A stretch of 64,000 bases of DNA from Heterohyrax brucei (GCA_028571685.1 CM053144.1:97060171-97124170); one strand, 5' to 3'. Positions 34,183 through 45,433 are shown, numbered from the stretch's first letter. Notes: generated from the sequence alone by a model not told the origin. Numbers and translations: made by a program.

Positions 34183-35727
34183 ACTTGTATGTTGCTGTGA
34201 CTCTGGAAACTATGCCACCAGTATTTCATCAGAGTCACACCTGGGGAACAGGTTTCAGCTGAGCTTTCAGAATAAGAGACTATGAAGAAGGACCTTTCAG
34301 TCTACTCACGGGGAAAAAAAATCAATTGGTGAAAACCTTAGGAATAACAGCAAAACACTGTATGATACAGTGCCCAAGATGAGTCCCTCAGGATGGAAGG
34401 CACCCAAAATATAACTGGGGAAGAGGTGCAAGCTCAAAGTAGGGTCAACCTTAATGACACGGCTGGAGTCAAGCTTTTAGGACCTTCATTTGTTGATGTG
34501 GCATGACTCGAAATGAGAAGAAACAGCTGCCAACATCCATTAACAAGTGGAATGTGAAACTGTGCAGTTTGAATCTAGAAAAATTAGAAGTTATCAAAAA
34601 ATGAAATGGAATGCATAAACATCAGTGCCCTAGCATTAATGAACTGAAATGGACTGGTATTACCCATTTGGATTCAGATAATCATATGGTCCACTATTCC
34701 AGGAGTGGCAAATTGAAGGGGAATGACACTGCATTCATAGTCAAAAGAACATTTCAAGATCTATCCTGAAGTACAGTGCTGTTAGTGATAGAGTAATATC
34801 CATAAGCCTACAAGGAAGAAGAGTTAATACAATTATTATCTAACTTTACCCATCAACCACTAAGGCCAAAGATGAAGAAACTGAAAATTTTTACCAACTT
34901 TTGAAGTCTGAAATTAATTAAGCTTGCAATCAGGATGCAGTGATAATTACTGCTGATTGGAATGTACAAGTTAGAAACAAAGACAAAGGCTATACTAGGA
35001 AATATAGCCTTAGTAATAGAAATGAAGATTAAAAACTTCACTATGGATTGTACTTCAACACAAAGGGGGAAAAAGTCCTCAGAACTGGACCGATAAGCAA
35101 CACACTGATAAAGGGAAAAAAGCTTGAAGTTGTCAAGGATTGTATCCTACTTGGAGGCATTGGTCAGGAAATTAAACAAAGCACTGTATTCAACAAATTT
35201 GCTGTAAAATACCTCTTTGAAGTGTTGAAAAGGAAAAATGTCACTTTGGGAACTAAGCAGCACCTGACACAAGTCATGATGTTTTCAGTCACTACATGTG
35301 CATCCGAAAGCTGGACAAAGAATAAAGACAATTGACAAGAACTGCTGCCTTTGAATTATGGAGTTGGCGAAGGGTATTCAATATACCATTGACTACCAGA
35401 AGAATGGAGAAATAGATCTTGAGAGAAGTGCAGCCAGAATGTTCTCTAGAAACAAGAATAGTGAGATTTTTGTCTCATGTTTTATGTACTTTTGACATGT
35501 TATCAGGAGGGACTTGCACCTGGAGAAGGACGTTAAGCTTGGTAAATTAAAGAATCAGTAGAAAAGAGGAAATGGATGAGATGGATTGAAACAGTGGCTG
35601 CAAACATGGACTCAAAAGCGACAACCATCATGAGGGCGGCACAGGACCTGGGCGGTGTTCCATTCTGCTTTATACAAGGTTGCTATGAGCCAGAACCAAC
35701 TCCACGACACCTAACAACATCCACTTT
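34183..35727 (+). mobile_element. RTE/BovB-like LINE with large internal deletion
   Basis: The 5' end ('GTTGCTGTGACTCTGGAAACTATGCC') equals that of the copy at 2951 and the 3' end is 'CCACGACACCTAACAACATCC'. The endonuclease region is retained through 'GCTGATTGGAATGTACAAG' (D-W-N core, about 34955-34973). Sequence then jumps near 35040 to the region just after the polymerase box ('CTCAGAACTGGACCGATAAGC'). About 1.6 kb, including the whole RT catalytic core, is missing. The 95-codon ORF at 35048-35335 is the surviving RT C-terminal segment. Confidence 0.85.
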
Positions 35728-36739
35728 ATTACTCCTATCCCTTTGTTCAATCATTTATACTCTCAGAGCTCTAAGTCAAGTCAAGCCTCAGAGTGTAGTT
35801 CGTACAGTCAGTTTCAAGTTCTAGGTTATTAGGACATGAAATCAGTCCAGTAAATTCAGGCAACTTGTTTATTTCTTTGTAATGAAATGAAATGGAAAGG
35901 AATTAACCCAAAAAGAAAATTAAGAGGAGGAAATTATAAAATGCACACACTGCAAAATGAATTTATGTGGACCACAATGTAAAATGTATTCCTGGTATTA
36001 ACATAAAAAAAAAAACCATTTAGAAGCGTCTGTTCTTCAAGTTTCTTTCCTCCCATATGTACCTTATCTTTCAGTCTTTTCTTTAATATATAATTGCATT
36101 TAGAGCTAAATTACATATTTCCCCTTCAGCTTTAACAATTTAGACGGGTTTTGAGAGCCAAAAACCACTCTGAAGATTGCTTTGCTTGTTCTTAATTGTT
36201 CCTTTAGATCAACTTAGTTGGACAACTGTTATCTTTCTGTTGGGCTCAAAAATAGGAGGACACTTTAATATTGCGACATAAACAGCCACTACAGCACTAA
36301 AATTTAATTACTAATTAATGACTTTATTTATATCTATAAAGTAATCATTTAAAGCCTAACTTACTGTAACTCTGAAAATGAAAATCACTTTAAACACACT
36401 TACAACTTCTTCTAATTCTTAAAGTACAGGTTTATCTAGATCACTGTTTCTTGTGACTCACTAAACTGTTCTTTGAAATTGAAGTAATATATTTGAGATG
36501 AAAATTAAACAAAATTCTATAAGAATATGGATCATTATTTCTACTAAAGTATTTATAAAAGTGAAAACTGTACTCTCTCTTAGCTTTTGTAGACAATGTC
36601 AATGACATCTTAGCCAAATGAAATTCATTACATTGAAATAAGATGAAATTTGTACTCCAGAGGCCATGCACAAAGACCCAGGCTTTTATTAACATCTTTC
36701 ATCATTGACTCCTTTAATTTCGATTTAACTGACTTAGCT
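35728..36739. other. Single-copy AT-rich sequence
   Basis: No recognised repeat. The minus ORF 36441-36695 has no known domain. Confidence 0.35.
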
Positions 36740-37108
36740 GTTGTTATTTTTAGGTACTGTTCAGTCAAATCCAACTCTCAGCTACCCTATATACAGCAGA
36801 ATGAAGCAATGAGCCAGCCTCATAATTCTTTTGCTGCCTAAGCCAGTTGTTGCAGCCACTGTGTCAGTCCTTGTTGAGAGCCTTCCTCTGTTTCACTGAC
36901 CTTTTATTTTACCAAGCATGATGTGCACGTCAAGGGATTGGTCCCTCCTAATAGCATGTCCCAAGGATGTGAGACAAAGTCTTGCCATCATTGCTTCTAA
37001 AGAGCATTCTGGGTTTACTTCTTCCAACCCAGATTTCTGTGTTCTTCTGGCAATCCATGGTATATTCAACATTCTTCACCAACACCATAATTCAAAGGCA
37101 TCAATTTG
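36740..37108 (-). mobile_element. RTE/BovB-like LINE, 3' end (antisense)
   Basis: Antisense of the same terminal region as 727-1096: 'CCAAGCATGATGTGCACGTC', 'AGGGATTGGTCCCTCCTAATAG', 'CATTGCTTCTAAAGAGCATTCTGG', 'CAATCCATGGTATATTCAACATTC'. The plus ORF 36918-37283 mostly reads this antisense. Confidence 0.85.
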
Positions 37109-37702
37109 CTACCAGGTAAAAATCTCATGCTCTGCTCTGTGTGACTTAGTATTGATCAATAAAGGAGAAAAGGAGGTGGGAGAGCAGAAAGGATGTATTT
37201 ATTTTGCTGCTCAAGGAAAGGATGCCTACAGAGTTGCTGCTACCAAAATTGCTCCCAAGGGTAAGGAGAAAAGCTACTTTTAAGGAGTTTACAAGTAGGT
37301 AGCTCACACAAGTTAGATCAGCAACATTCTTAATTATGGTACACAGGCACAATGGAGTTTTCACATGACTTCATGCATGACCAGGAATTTACTGTACAAT
37401 TACAAGATATGCCCAATCAAAGGAAACAGGATTCAAATGCAAAGCTATTGGGGGCAGAGTTGGAGCCAAAAAACAGGATTATGATGCAAAGCTGCTTGAG
37501 GCAGGGGAGTTTTTCACAGCCTGGGGTCCTTGCGTTAATTTCTTTTTCCACACAGGTCATTCAGGAGCAGCCCCTGTTTTGAACTACAGCCTGGCTCAGA
37601 ACTGTTTGGAATGTTCTCAGGGAGTGGCAAATATTGGACCTGTCTTGAATGGTTGGCCTTTCATTGTGGCTATTAACCTACTGCTTTATTATTATGATGA
37701 TG
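37109..37702. other. Unclassified segment
   Basis: GC content is somewhat higher than nearby. The wording 'GGGGGCAGAGTTGGAGCC', 'GGTCATTCAGGAGCAGCCCC' feels LTR-like, but I cannot place it or find matched ends. Confidence 0.25.
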
Positions 37703-37852
37703 ATGATTGAGTTAAGTGCCACCACTGCTAACCACAAGGTCGGCAGTTCAAATCCACCAGGCGCTCCTTGAATACTCTGGGGATCATTTCTACTCTGGCC
37801 CCTAGGGTTGCCATGAGTCGGATCCGACTTGATGGCACTTGGCTTGGCTATT
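37703..37852 (+). repeat. AfroSINE with GGATCC/CACTTGG tail (parent type of micro-insertions)
   Basis: 'AAGTGCCACCACTGCTAACC', B box 'GGTCGGCAGTTCAAATCCACC', 'GGCGCTCCTTGAATACTC', then 'GTCGGATCCGACTTGATGGC' and 'ACTTGGCTTGGC'. The tail matches the isolated 24-38 bp fragments found elsewhere in the window. Confidence 0.9.
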
Positions 37853-37871
37853 ACTGCCTATTCAGTAAGAT

Positions 37872-38042
37872 TTGGAAACCCTAGCAGTGCAGTGGGTTCA
37901 GTGCTATGTCTGTTAACCAAAAGGTCAGCATTTCAAATCCACCAGGTGCTCCTTGGAAACTTTACGGGGCAGTTCTACACTGTCCTATAGGGTTTCTACG
38001 AGTCAGACCTGACTTGATGGCGGAGGGTTTGGTTTAGTTTTT
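37872..38042 (+). repeat. AfroSINE
   Basis: Full-length sense copy: 'GGAAACCCTAGCAGTGCAG', 'GGTCAGCATTTCAAATCCACC', 'GGTTTCTACGAGTCAGACC', tail 'GGAGGGTTTGGTTTAG'. Directly follows another sense SINE. Confidence 0.9.
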
Positions 38043-39415
38043 GCATGCAGTATGATTCACAACCAACTATTCACTAAATACAAAAAGGATAAAAATGACT
38101 TTTATGCTCTCCTTATGTGAATCCTTAAAAGGTGTTTTTATTTGTTTGCTTGTTTTTCAAGATTGTGATAGTTACTGTATTTATACTTCAGGGCTTAGTT
38201 GATATGTCTTTGAAAGTCCAGATCCAGCTGGGTCCATTCTTTATGCTCAAGGACAGAGAATAATGACTCCAATATTATCTCCTGTATCATTCTTTTAATT
38301 GGACATTGGGGATAACATTCTAATAATTAATATCTGGACATAGTTGAACTTCTAAATGATGGCCATGGGAGGCTCTTAACTTCACAGGGCTGATTTTCCA
38401 CTAGATACCATCTGGTTCTTTATCCATCAATTGCATGCAGACATGAGCAGAATTGATGTATATCAACATTTTAGCCTAAAGCCTTCTTAAGTGTGTAACA
38501 CAAGAGAAGATAAATTTTATTTTGTCTAATAGTTTCAGGTGGCAGACTAAATATTATCATTTCTTGCAACAGTGATTTAGCTCATGAGTTTACTCTTGAT
38601 AATAACATACCAAATAAAAACAGTGTTTGTAAGTGTGCTACACTGTGTAAGCAATTAACTTGCTGTCTAATTCTGTGTATATCCTGTTTTACTTCTCCTA
38701 TGTTATTTATCACAAGACAATAAGCAGTATTTTATACAATATACATTACCTTGGGCTAATAAAAAAAATGTAAGGGTATTTTGTTATCTTTTGTCACCTT
38801 GGCTAATGAAGTCAGAGATCACTTGTGTTTCCATCTCATTTGCAACTTTATAGTGATTGATTGCTCTCTTAAAAATTTGTCCAATTCAATTACATCATAA
38901 GTAAGAAATAAAGCTACTAAACACACCCTGTGTGTTGGATCAATGAAGTTTCTTCTGACTCTCATTTTACAGTGTGCAACAATTTAACATTACCTTTCCA
39001 ATATTTGCTAGTATCATTACTATTTATAGCTAATGGTGATCCTAAAATTTCCAAAGTGTATTGCCCACACATTTGCTAAGGATCTAAACAAGAAGTTATC
39101 TATGTAAATGTACTGTAAGTTGAAAAGGGATCATCTAAATTCGTATAGTTGGATCCACCACACAAAAACATTTACCTGTGAGGAATGCCCAGTTTGTCCA
39201 GGAGAACTAGATGGTATAGAAAAGCTGGCATGTGAAAACCAAGATTCCATTGGTTAATATATGACTAGCAAGATGTTACAGTATGGATCTCTCTGGCTAG
39301 AGGTCTTCAGTTAATCTACCTAAAACATTAAAGCTATTTATTGTGTAAAATCATATCTCAGACTTGAGACACTTCTCTCATTATGGTGCTTACAACTTTG
39401 CTGAGTTTATCAACA
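38043..39415. other. Single-copy AT-rich sequence
   Basis: No repeat or gene recognised over about 1.4 kb. Confidence 0.35.
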
Positions 39416-39577
39416 ACAAAACAATCCCAGTGCCATCAGGTCAATTTTGACTCACAGCGACTCAATAGGACAAAGTAGAACTGCTCCATAGTGTTCCCAA
39501 GGAGCGCCTGGCAGATTTGAACTGCCAACCTTTTGGTCAGCAGACATAGCATTCAACCACTATGCCACTAGGGTTTC
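39416..39577 (-). repeat. AfroSINE
   Basis: Full-length antisense: 'CCCAGTGCCATCAGGTCAAT', 'GTTCCCAAGGAGCGCCTGG', 'ATGCCACTAGGGTTTC'. Confidence 0.9.
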
Positions 39578-40270
39578 TAAGTTTATCAACAGGAACTTCT
39601 CATTTGACAGTTACAATATTTATACCCATTAGTTACATAATATAAAAGAAAAGAGGAAAATGGTTTCTTATATCTAGAAGGTAGGACCTTAAAACATCAG
39701 CAACATTCTTGCATAAAACCCATACTAATTCCTCGTTTACTTAGTCTTAAAATGTAGTTAATTTCTGTTCCATGTGATACTGGATCACCCACAGCTTTGA
39801 ACCTGTCAGCTTCTGCATATAATTTCTTGAAATCTTGATTGATTCTAGTCAGAGTCCTTTTCATAAACCTATTATAGTCTACCTTTTTGTTGAGATATTT
39901 TGGTTAAACATTTTCAGCAAATCAGCAAAGTACAAACTTATCTGAAGATAACAAAACTTAATATTACTCTCATTAATTTATAAAAATAATACTCTTAAAA
40001 GGGAAAGACCTGAAATCAATGAACTATAAATTCAGTAAAACAAAACTTTAGACAATGATATTTCTTAACATAATGATTAGATTTATTTTCAAAGAGATTC
40101 AGATATAATACATAAAAATTTCAAAATACGATACAGTGCAGACAGGATATACCAAGAATACACCAAGATTATCAAGTCTCTGAAAACTTGAACAGTAATT
40201 TAAAAAAAGTTCGTAGGTAAATGCTTTGAATTCTCCAATAAAGCCATTGGCTTTAATGATGCTAGATTAA
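39578..40270. other. Single-copy AT-rich sequence
   Basis: No feature recognised. Confidence 0.35.
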
Positions 40271-40289
40271 AATAAATAAAATTGTTATG

Positions 40290-40939
40290 CTAAAGTCCAC
40301 TTAATATTGTTCTTGTTTCTAATGTATGCTATCACCGATTTCACCCAACCAAATTTCTACCAACAGTCTAATCTAAACCCTCCCCCCTCGCCCTCCCTTC
40401 CTTCCTACTCTTGCAGCCATCGAAGAGTCTTTTTTTCTATACATAAGTCTGTTTTTGAGATGTTATCGGCTGACTACTTTCGCTCAACATAATGTCTTCC
40501 AGTTGAAACCAGGGTATGAGATGTTTCCTGGAAACATCATTATTCTTTATCATTGCATAGTGCTCTATTGAGTATATATACCATAGTTTACCTATCCATT
40601 CCTCTGTTGTTGCTGCCCTTGCCCATAAACCATAACGAAGGTCCACTCTTCGGACACGAATGGATTGGACTTGGCAATGCAGAGTGACCACATATTGGAT
40701 GTACTTTATGGTTCTATGCATCTGTAGGATATCATCCTGATGACCTCTGGCTGGAGGAAGGGCAGTGGGTGCAGAGGAGGGAAAGAAGACTGTTGGGAGG
40801 ATGAGACATGTATGAAGCAGAGAGGAATAGTGTGCTGTTACCAGGCAGGGAGAGCAATGGAAGCTGCATATAGGTGGGCATGTAAATGTATATGGGAATG
40901 TACATTTCCACTCAGTCATAATAAAAAAAAGAAAGAATA
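40290..40939 (+). mobile_element. L1 3' end with inverted 5' part (twin-priming structure)
   Basis: 40290-about 40630 reads antisense as an L1 3' part: 'TTCGCTCAACATAATGTCTTCCAG' and 'GAGTATATATACCATAG' are complements of the ORF2 C-terminal end, and 'CTAATCTAAACCC' of the 3' UTR start. About 40640-40925 then reads sense as an L1 3' UTR end ('GAATAGTGTGCTGTTACC', 'GGGAGAGCAATGG'), ending in AATAAAAAAAAG. Flanking AATAAATAAAATTGTTATG (40271-40289) and AATAAATAAAATTATG (40940-40955) look like a target duplication. The 160-codon minus ORF at 40437-40919 spans the inversion joint and is artefactual. Confidence 0.65.
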
Positions 40940-40955
40940 AATAAATAAAATTATG

Positions 40956-41220
40956 ATCAAGTTAGCAATAAGGACATAATAAAAAAATTATGACAAAATA
41001 TTATGTATGTGCTATCTATATTAGACAAAAACATAAAATACTAAAATACTTGTTTTAACCCAAAGAGAAACTGGCACTTCTCTTGATCTTAACAACATAT
41101 TCCAAGTAATTTGTAACATATTAGAGTTTTTTAGAACTTTTCCTTTATCAAATTTTTATGAAGCCTTCAAGGCTGCCAGGAGTTTATTATATGTCACCAA
41201 GAAACAAAACTGAATTGATG
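40956..41220. other. Single-copy sequence
   Basis: Short AT-rich spacer between two L1 insertions. Confidence 0.4.
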
Positions 41221-41239
41221 TAGCCAAAGATTTTTTTTC

Positions 41240-43740
41240 TTATTGATATTTTGCAGTATCTTACAGATTATGGAGATCAGACGTCAGTCTGACGTGTAGT
41301 TGCCAAAATATTTTTTCTCATTCTGTAGGTGGACTTCTAATTTTATTAATAAAGTCTTTGGATGAGCAGAAATGTTGATTCTTAGTAGTTCCTATTTGTC
41401 TATTTTCTCTTCTGCTGTTTGTGTGGTTGGTTTGATAAATTATGAAGTCTTTCTATCTTGTGTACTAAAAGTTCCATTGCTGTTCCTACTTTTTCTTGGA
41501 TGAACGTTACTGTTTTAGACTTGAAATTCAGGTCTTTTATCAAGTTGGTGTTGGGTTTTGTATAAGGTGTACGATATGGATCTTCTTTCAATTTTTTTGC
41601 AGATGGATACCCAATTTGGCCAGCACCATTTGTTGAAGAGATTGTTTTTTCCCCAGTTTAATGTCTTAGGGCCTTTGTCGAATATCAACTGTCTATAGGC
41701 AGATGGTGTCATCTCTGAGGTCTCAGCTCTGTTCCATTGATCTATACCTCTCTTTTTGTACCAGTACCAGGCTGTTTTGACTGCTGTGACAGTGGAAAAG
41801 TTCTAAAATTGGGTAGTGAGAGGCCTCCCAGTGTGTTCTTCTTCTTTAGTGGTGCTTTACTTATCCGGGGCTTCTTCCATTTCCAAACAAAGTTGGTGAT
41901 TTGCTTCTCCACCTTATTAAAAAAGTCACTGGAATTTGTATTGGGATTGCATTATACAAGCAGATTGCTTTGGGCAAAATAGACATTTTCACAATGTTAA
42001 GTCTTCCTATCTATGAGCAGGGTGGGCTTCTACATTTGTGTAAGTCTCTCTTGGTTTCTTGTAGTTCTCTTTGTAAAGGTCTGTTATTTCTCTGGTTAGA
42101 TTTATTCCTAGATACTTTATCTTCTTATAGCCAAGTGCCAAGTGCCATCGAGTCGATATCTTTTTATGGGCTATAGTAAATGGTATTGATTTGGTGATTT
42201 CTTCCTTAGTAATCTCCTTGTTGGTATAAAAGAATCCTACCAATTTACTTATGTTTATCCTGTATCCTGAGATTTTACTAATCAGTTCCAGTAGTTCAAT
42301 TACAATCAAATACAATCATATCATCTGCAAATAGGGAGACTTTACTTCTTCTTTGCCAGTGCAGATGCCCTTTATTTCTTGGTCTTGTCTAATTGCTCTG
42401 GCTAGAATTTCTAGTACAGTGTTTAATAGAAGAGGTGAGATTAGGCATCCTTGTCTAGTTCCTGTTCTCAAGGAAAACTAATTCAGTCTCTCTCCATTCA
42501 GGATGATGTAGGCAGTTGGCTTTGTATAAATGGCCCTTATTGCATTGAAGAATTGGCCATCCGTTCCTATTTTGCTGAGAGTTTTTAGCATGAATAGGTA
42601 TTGGACTTTATCAAATGCCTTTTCTGTGTCAATAAACAAAATCAGGTGACTCTTGTCTTTCGTATTGTTTATGTAGTTAATCACATTAATTGCTCTTCTG
42701 ATGTTGAACCAGCCTTGCATCCCTGGCATGAATCCAACTTGGTCATGATGGGTTATTTTTTGGATATGTTGCTGTATTCTATTGGCAAGAATTTTGTTGG
42801 AGATTTTTGCATCTAGATATATGAGTGATATTGGTCTACAGTTCTCCTTTTTGGTTGGGTCTTTCCCTGGCTTTGGTACCAGAGATGTGCTGGCTTCACA
42901 GAATCAATTTGGGAGTATTCCATCCCTTTCTATACTGTGAAATAGTCTCAGTATAACTCTACTCTAAAAGCTTGGTAGAATTCTACAGTGAGGCCATCTG
43001 GGCCTAAGCTTTTTTTGTTGGGAGTTTTTTGATGACTTTTTCAATCTCCTCCTTCATGATGGGTTTGTTAAATTGTTCTGCTTCAGTTTGTGATAATTTT
43101 GGTAGGTGATATGAATCAAGGAATTTGTCCATTTCCTTTAGGTTTTCAAATTCATTAAGAGTACAGTCTTTCACAGTATTCTGTCATGATATTTTAAATT
43201 TTTGCTAGATTTGTTGTGACAACTCCTCTCTCATTTCTTATTTAGATTATTTGTTTCCCTTCCTGTTTTTCTTTAGTAAGTTTAGCCAATGGTTTGTCCA
43301 TTTTGTTGATCTTTTCAAAAAACCAGCTTTTGGTCTTTTCAATTTTTTCAGCTGTTCTTCGGTTCCCTAATTCATTTAGTTCTGCTCTAATCTTTATGAT
43401 CTGTTTTCTTTTGGTGACTGAGGGGTTCTTCTGTTGTTCTCTCTCTACTTGTTCAAACTATAGGGTCAGTTCTTTGGTTTGGTTTCTTTCTTCCTTCCAG
43501 ATGTGTGCATTTATGGAGATAAACTGACCTCAGAGCACTGCTTTGGCTGCATCCCATAGGTTCTGGTAGGAAGTCTTTTCTTTCTCATTGGAATCCATAA
43601 ATTTCTTTATTTCATCCTTGATTTCTTCTATAACCCATAGCTTTTTGAGCAAGATACTGTTCATTTTCCATGAGTTCCACTCATGTTTTTTCTGTTATTG
43701 ATTTCAACTTTATGGCTTTATGATCTGGTATTCCATCAGA
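41240..43740 (-). pseudogene. L1 ORF2 (endonuclease C-part and reverse transcriptase) remnant
   Basis: RT motif A is clear at 42478-42729 (minus): [12 protein letters not shown] within '[17 protein letters not shown]'. The catalytic Phe-Ala-Asp-Asp box is intact at 42320-42331. Later segments 'GYRINISKL' (42007-42315) and 'NLSNQPHKQQ' (41400-41591) are C-terminal to it. Frameshifts and stops break the frame throughout and the cysteine-rich end is absent. Not functional, but polymerase-box residues remain. Confidence 0.85.
42129..42156 (-). repeat. Tail-only AfroSINE micro-insertion with TSD
   Basis: Twenty-eight bases, minus orientation (GACTCGATGGCACTTGGCAC then TTGGCT), interrupt L1 ORF2. 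Flanks TATCTTCTTAT (42118-42128) and TATCTTTTTAT (42157-42167) are an 11-bp duplication with one mismatch. Removing the insert and one flank restores the expected order of L1 sequence. Confidence 0.9.
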
Positions 43741-43953
43741 TCAAACAGCTTGCTTAATTTTTCCTTTTGCTCTGCTGCGCTTTGTATAAGGTCTAGGAGA
43801 GCTGTCTATATAATCCTTTTGTATTCACCTTCTGGATAGTTTCAGACAGGTTTCTTTGGGATTTTTGATTGTTTCTCTTGGCAGCCTTCCAAAGCTATGG
43901 GTGACATCTTCGTAATGGTTTTCTCCAGATTTTGTTGCTTTTGTGGCATCATG
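43741..43953 (-). pseudogene. L1 ORF1 N-terminal remnant
   Basis: An ATG at about 43951 on the minus strand opens a reading 'MPQKQQNLEKTITKM' followed within about 40 codons by a stop. Charged sequence resembling the start of the coiled coil ('AEQKEKLSKLF') continues up to the joint at about 43740, where ORF2 begins. The RNA-binding part of ORF1 is absent. Confidence 0.5.
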
Positions 43954-45029
43954 TGAGTCAACAGAGGCTTGGAGAGATGCTGTGAGGGTGGATAGCAGTT
44001 GTTTCTCTAGGCCATCTTAAAATGCGAGGCAAAAGGTATCTGACCACTTCCAAAGTCAGTTAGGTTTTCAGCTATACAAGTCCCTCTTCCTAGCTGGCAA
44101 AGTAAGCACCTCTATATCCAACCCCAGATGTTGTAAACTAGCTCAAAATACAGAAAGGTTATTGTTCTGCTGGCCTCTGCTGCCAGGCCCCAGCCATAGG
44201 TGACACTGTGTAAAGTACTACTGCTCTGCCAGGAAAGTGCTCTCCTCCAGGCAGGTGCTGCCTCACAGCCTAGGAGTTAGGTCCAGCTGAGGCCTCCATA
44301 TGAGTATATCTGCCTCCCAGTGGAACAAGATGGCATCCCACACAAGCTCCTTACTTGCCTCGGAACAGGCTACTCAACGGTGGAGGTGCAAAGAGAGGCC
44401 AAAAGTGCTAAGATACAGAGTCCACAGCCTCTGTTGCCAAGCCCCAGCCGTAAGCAACACTGTGTAAATACTGCTTTTCTGCCAGAAAAGTATTCTCCTC
44501 CAGGTAGGTGCTGCCTCTCAACCTAGGAATTAGGTCAAACTGAGGCCTCCGTATGAGTATTTCTGCCTCCCAGTGGAACAAGATGGTGTCCCGCACAAGC
44601 TGCCCACCTGCCTCGGTACAGGCTACTCAGTGGTGGAGGCAAAAAGAGAGGTCAAGAGTTCCAAGATGCACAGAGTCCAAACCTAGACTCTCAAAATGTG
44701 GCAATTTTACCTAGCCATCCCACCAGCACTGCATCTGAGATTAGCTGCTAGAGTCAAGTCCCAGCTCTGCCCACTGGCTAAGACAGAGAAAAAAAGTTAA
44801 AATGGCCAGTTACCTTCAGTCCATGAAAGTCAACACTCAACCAGAGTGGGGCTTGCTGAAAGAGAGGAAGTCTTCTGTTCAGTTGTATGAAATTCAAATT
44901 CATAGCCCTATGCCATGTCCTAGGGTTTACTAGGTGTCCAGAAGGCTCAGTTTAATTATCAATTCAGTGTCAGTTTCCAGAGGGATTTATGGAGACATGT
45001 GCTTCGTCCACCATCTTGACTCTGCCCCC
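43954..45029 (-). promoter_or_regulatory. L1 5' UTR with two tandem monomers
   Basis: Internal-promoter region of the minus-strand L1. Two head-to-tail units of about 254 bp (44170-44423 and 44424-44678) share 'CAGTGGAACAAGATGG', 'CTCCTCCAGG', 'CAGGTGCTGCCT'-like words and 'TGAGGCCTCC'. The start 'GGGGGCAGAGTCAAGATGG' on the minus strand is the usual 5' terminus. Confidence 0.7.
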
Positions 45030-45040
45030 TAGCCAAAGAT

Positions 45041-45433
45041 CTTAAAGGTAAAAATCTTAGCCTTCTTTTTCTGTTTTTTTAAGTTGCGTGGCTTGGTTTG
45101 CAATTTGTGAATCTTATCATGACAAGAAACCAAACCTTTTTCTTCAAGGCAAATTTCACCAAGAATAAATTAATTTAAGAATAAATTAAATAAATTTCAA
45201 CTCAGAAATCAAAGAAAATCTTGTTATTTTACTAGCGGGCAGCTCAGTTCTTTGTTTTATATATTATTTAATGTTAAAAAGCTTTAAAAATTCATAAATT
45301 AAACCATTAAACTTCAGACATATAGTTAAAATGTTTGATGATTATCAAATACATTTTAATAAAACTCTTAAATATTCCTTTTGTTGCATTTCTTAGAGTG
45401 TATCTCTTTAAACTGTCAAAAATGAACACATTA
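45041..45433. other. Single-copy AT-rich sequence
   Basis: No feature recognised. Confidence 0.35.

Larger units (their letters stand above)
41232..45029 (-). mobile_element. L1 with complete 5' UTR, internal deletion and premature 3' end
   Basis: Minus-strand L1 bounded by a perfect 11-bp duplication TAGCCAAAGAT (41221-41231 and 45030-45040). Its A tail (T run, 41231-41238) lies directly against ORF2 sequence, so the C-terminal ORF2 and 3' UTR were never copied. The 5' UTR is present to the expected start at 45029 (GGGGGCAGAGTCAAGATGG on the minus strand). Most of ORF1 and the first about 210 codons of ORF2 are missing at a joint near 43740. A 28-bp SINE tail is inserted at 42129. Confidence 0.9.

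Noticed and set aside
36918-37283. 121-codon plus-strand ORF
   Set aside because: Mostly antisense RTE 3' end; the remaining C-terminal part shows no known domain.
40437-40919. 160-codon minus-strand ORF
   Set aside because: It crosses the inversion joint of an L1 insertion, so its two parts come from different L1 strands.
41281-41295. 15-base palindrome ACGTCAGTCTGACGT
   Set aside because: Lies within L1 ORF2 and is explained by that sequence; too short to suggest function.
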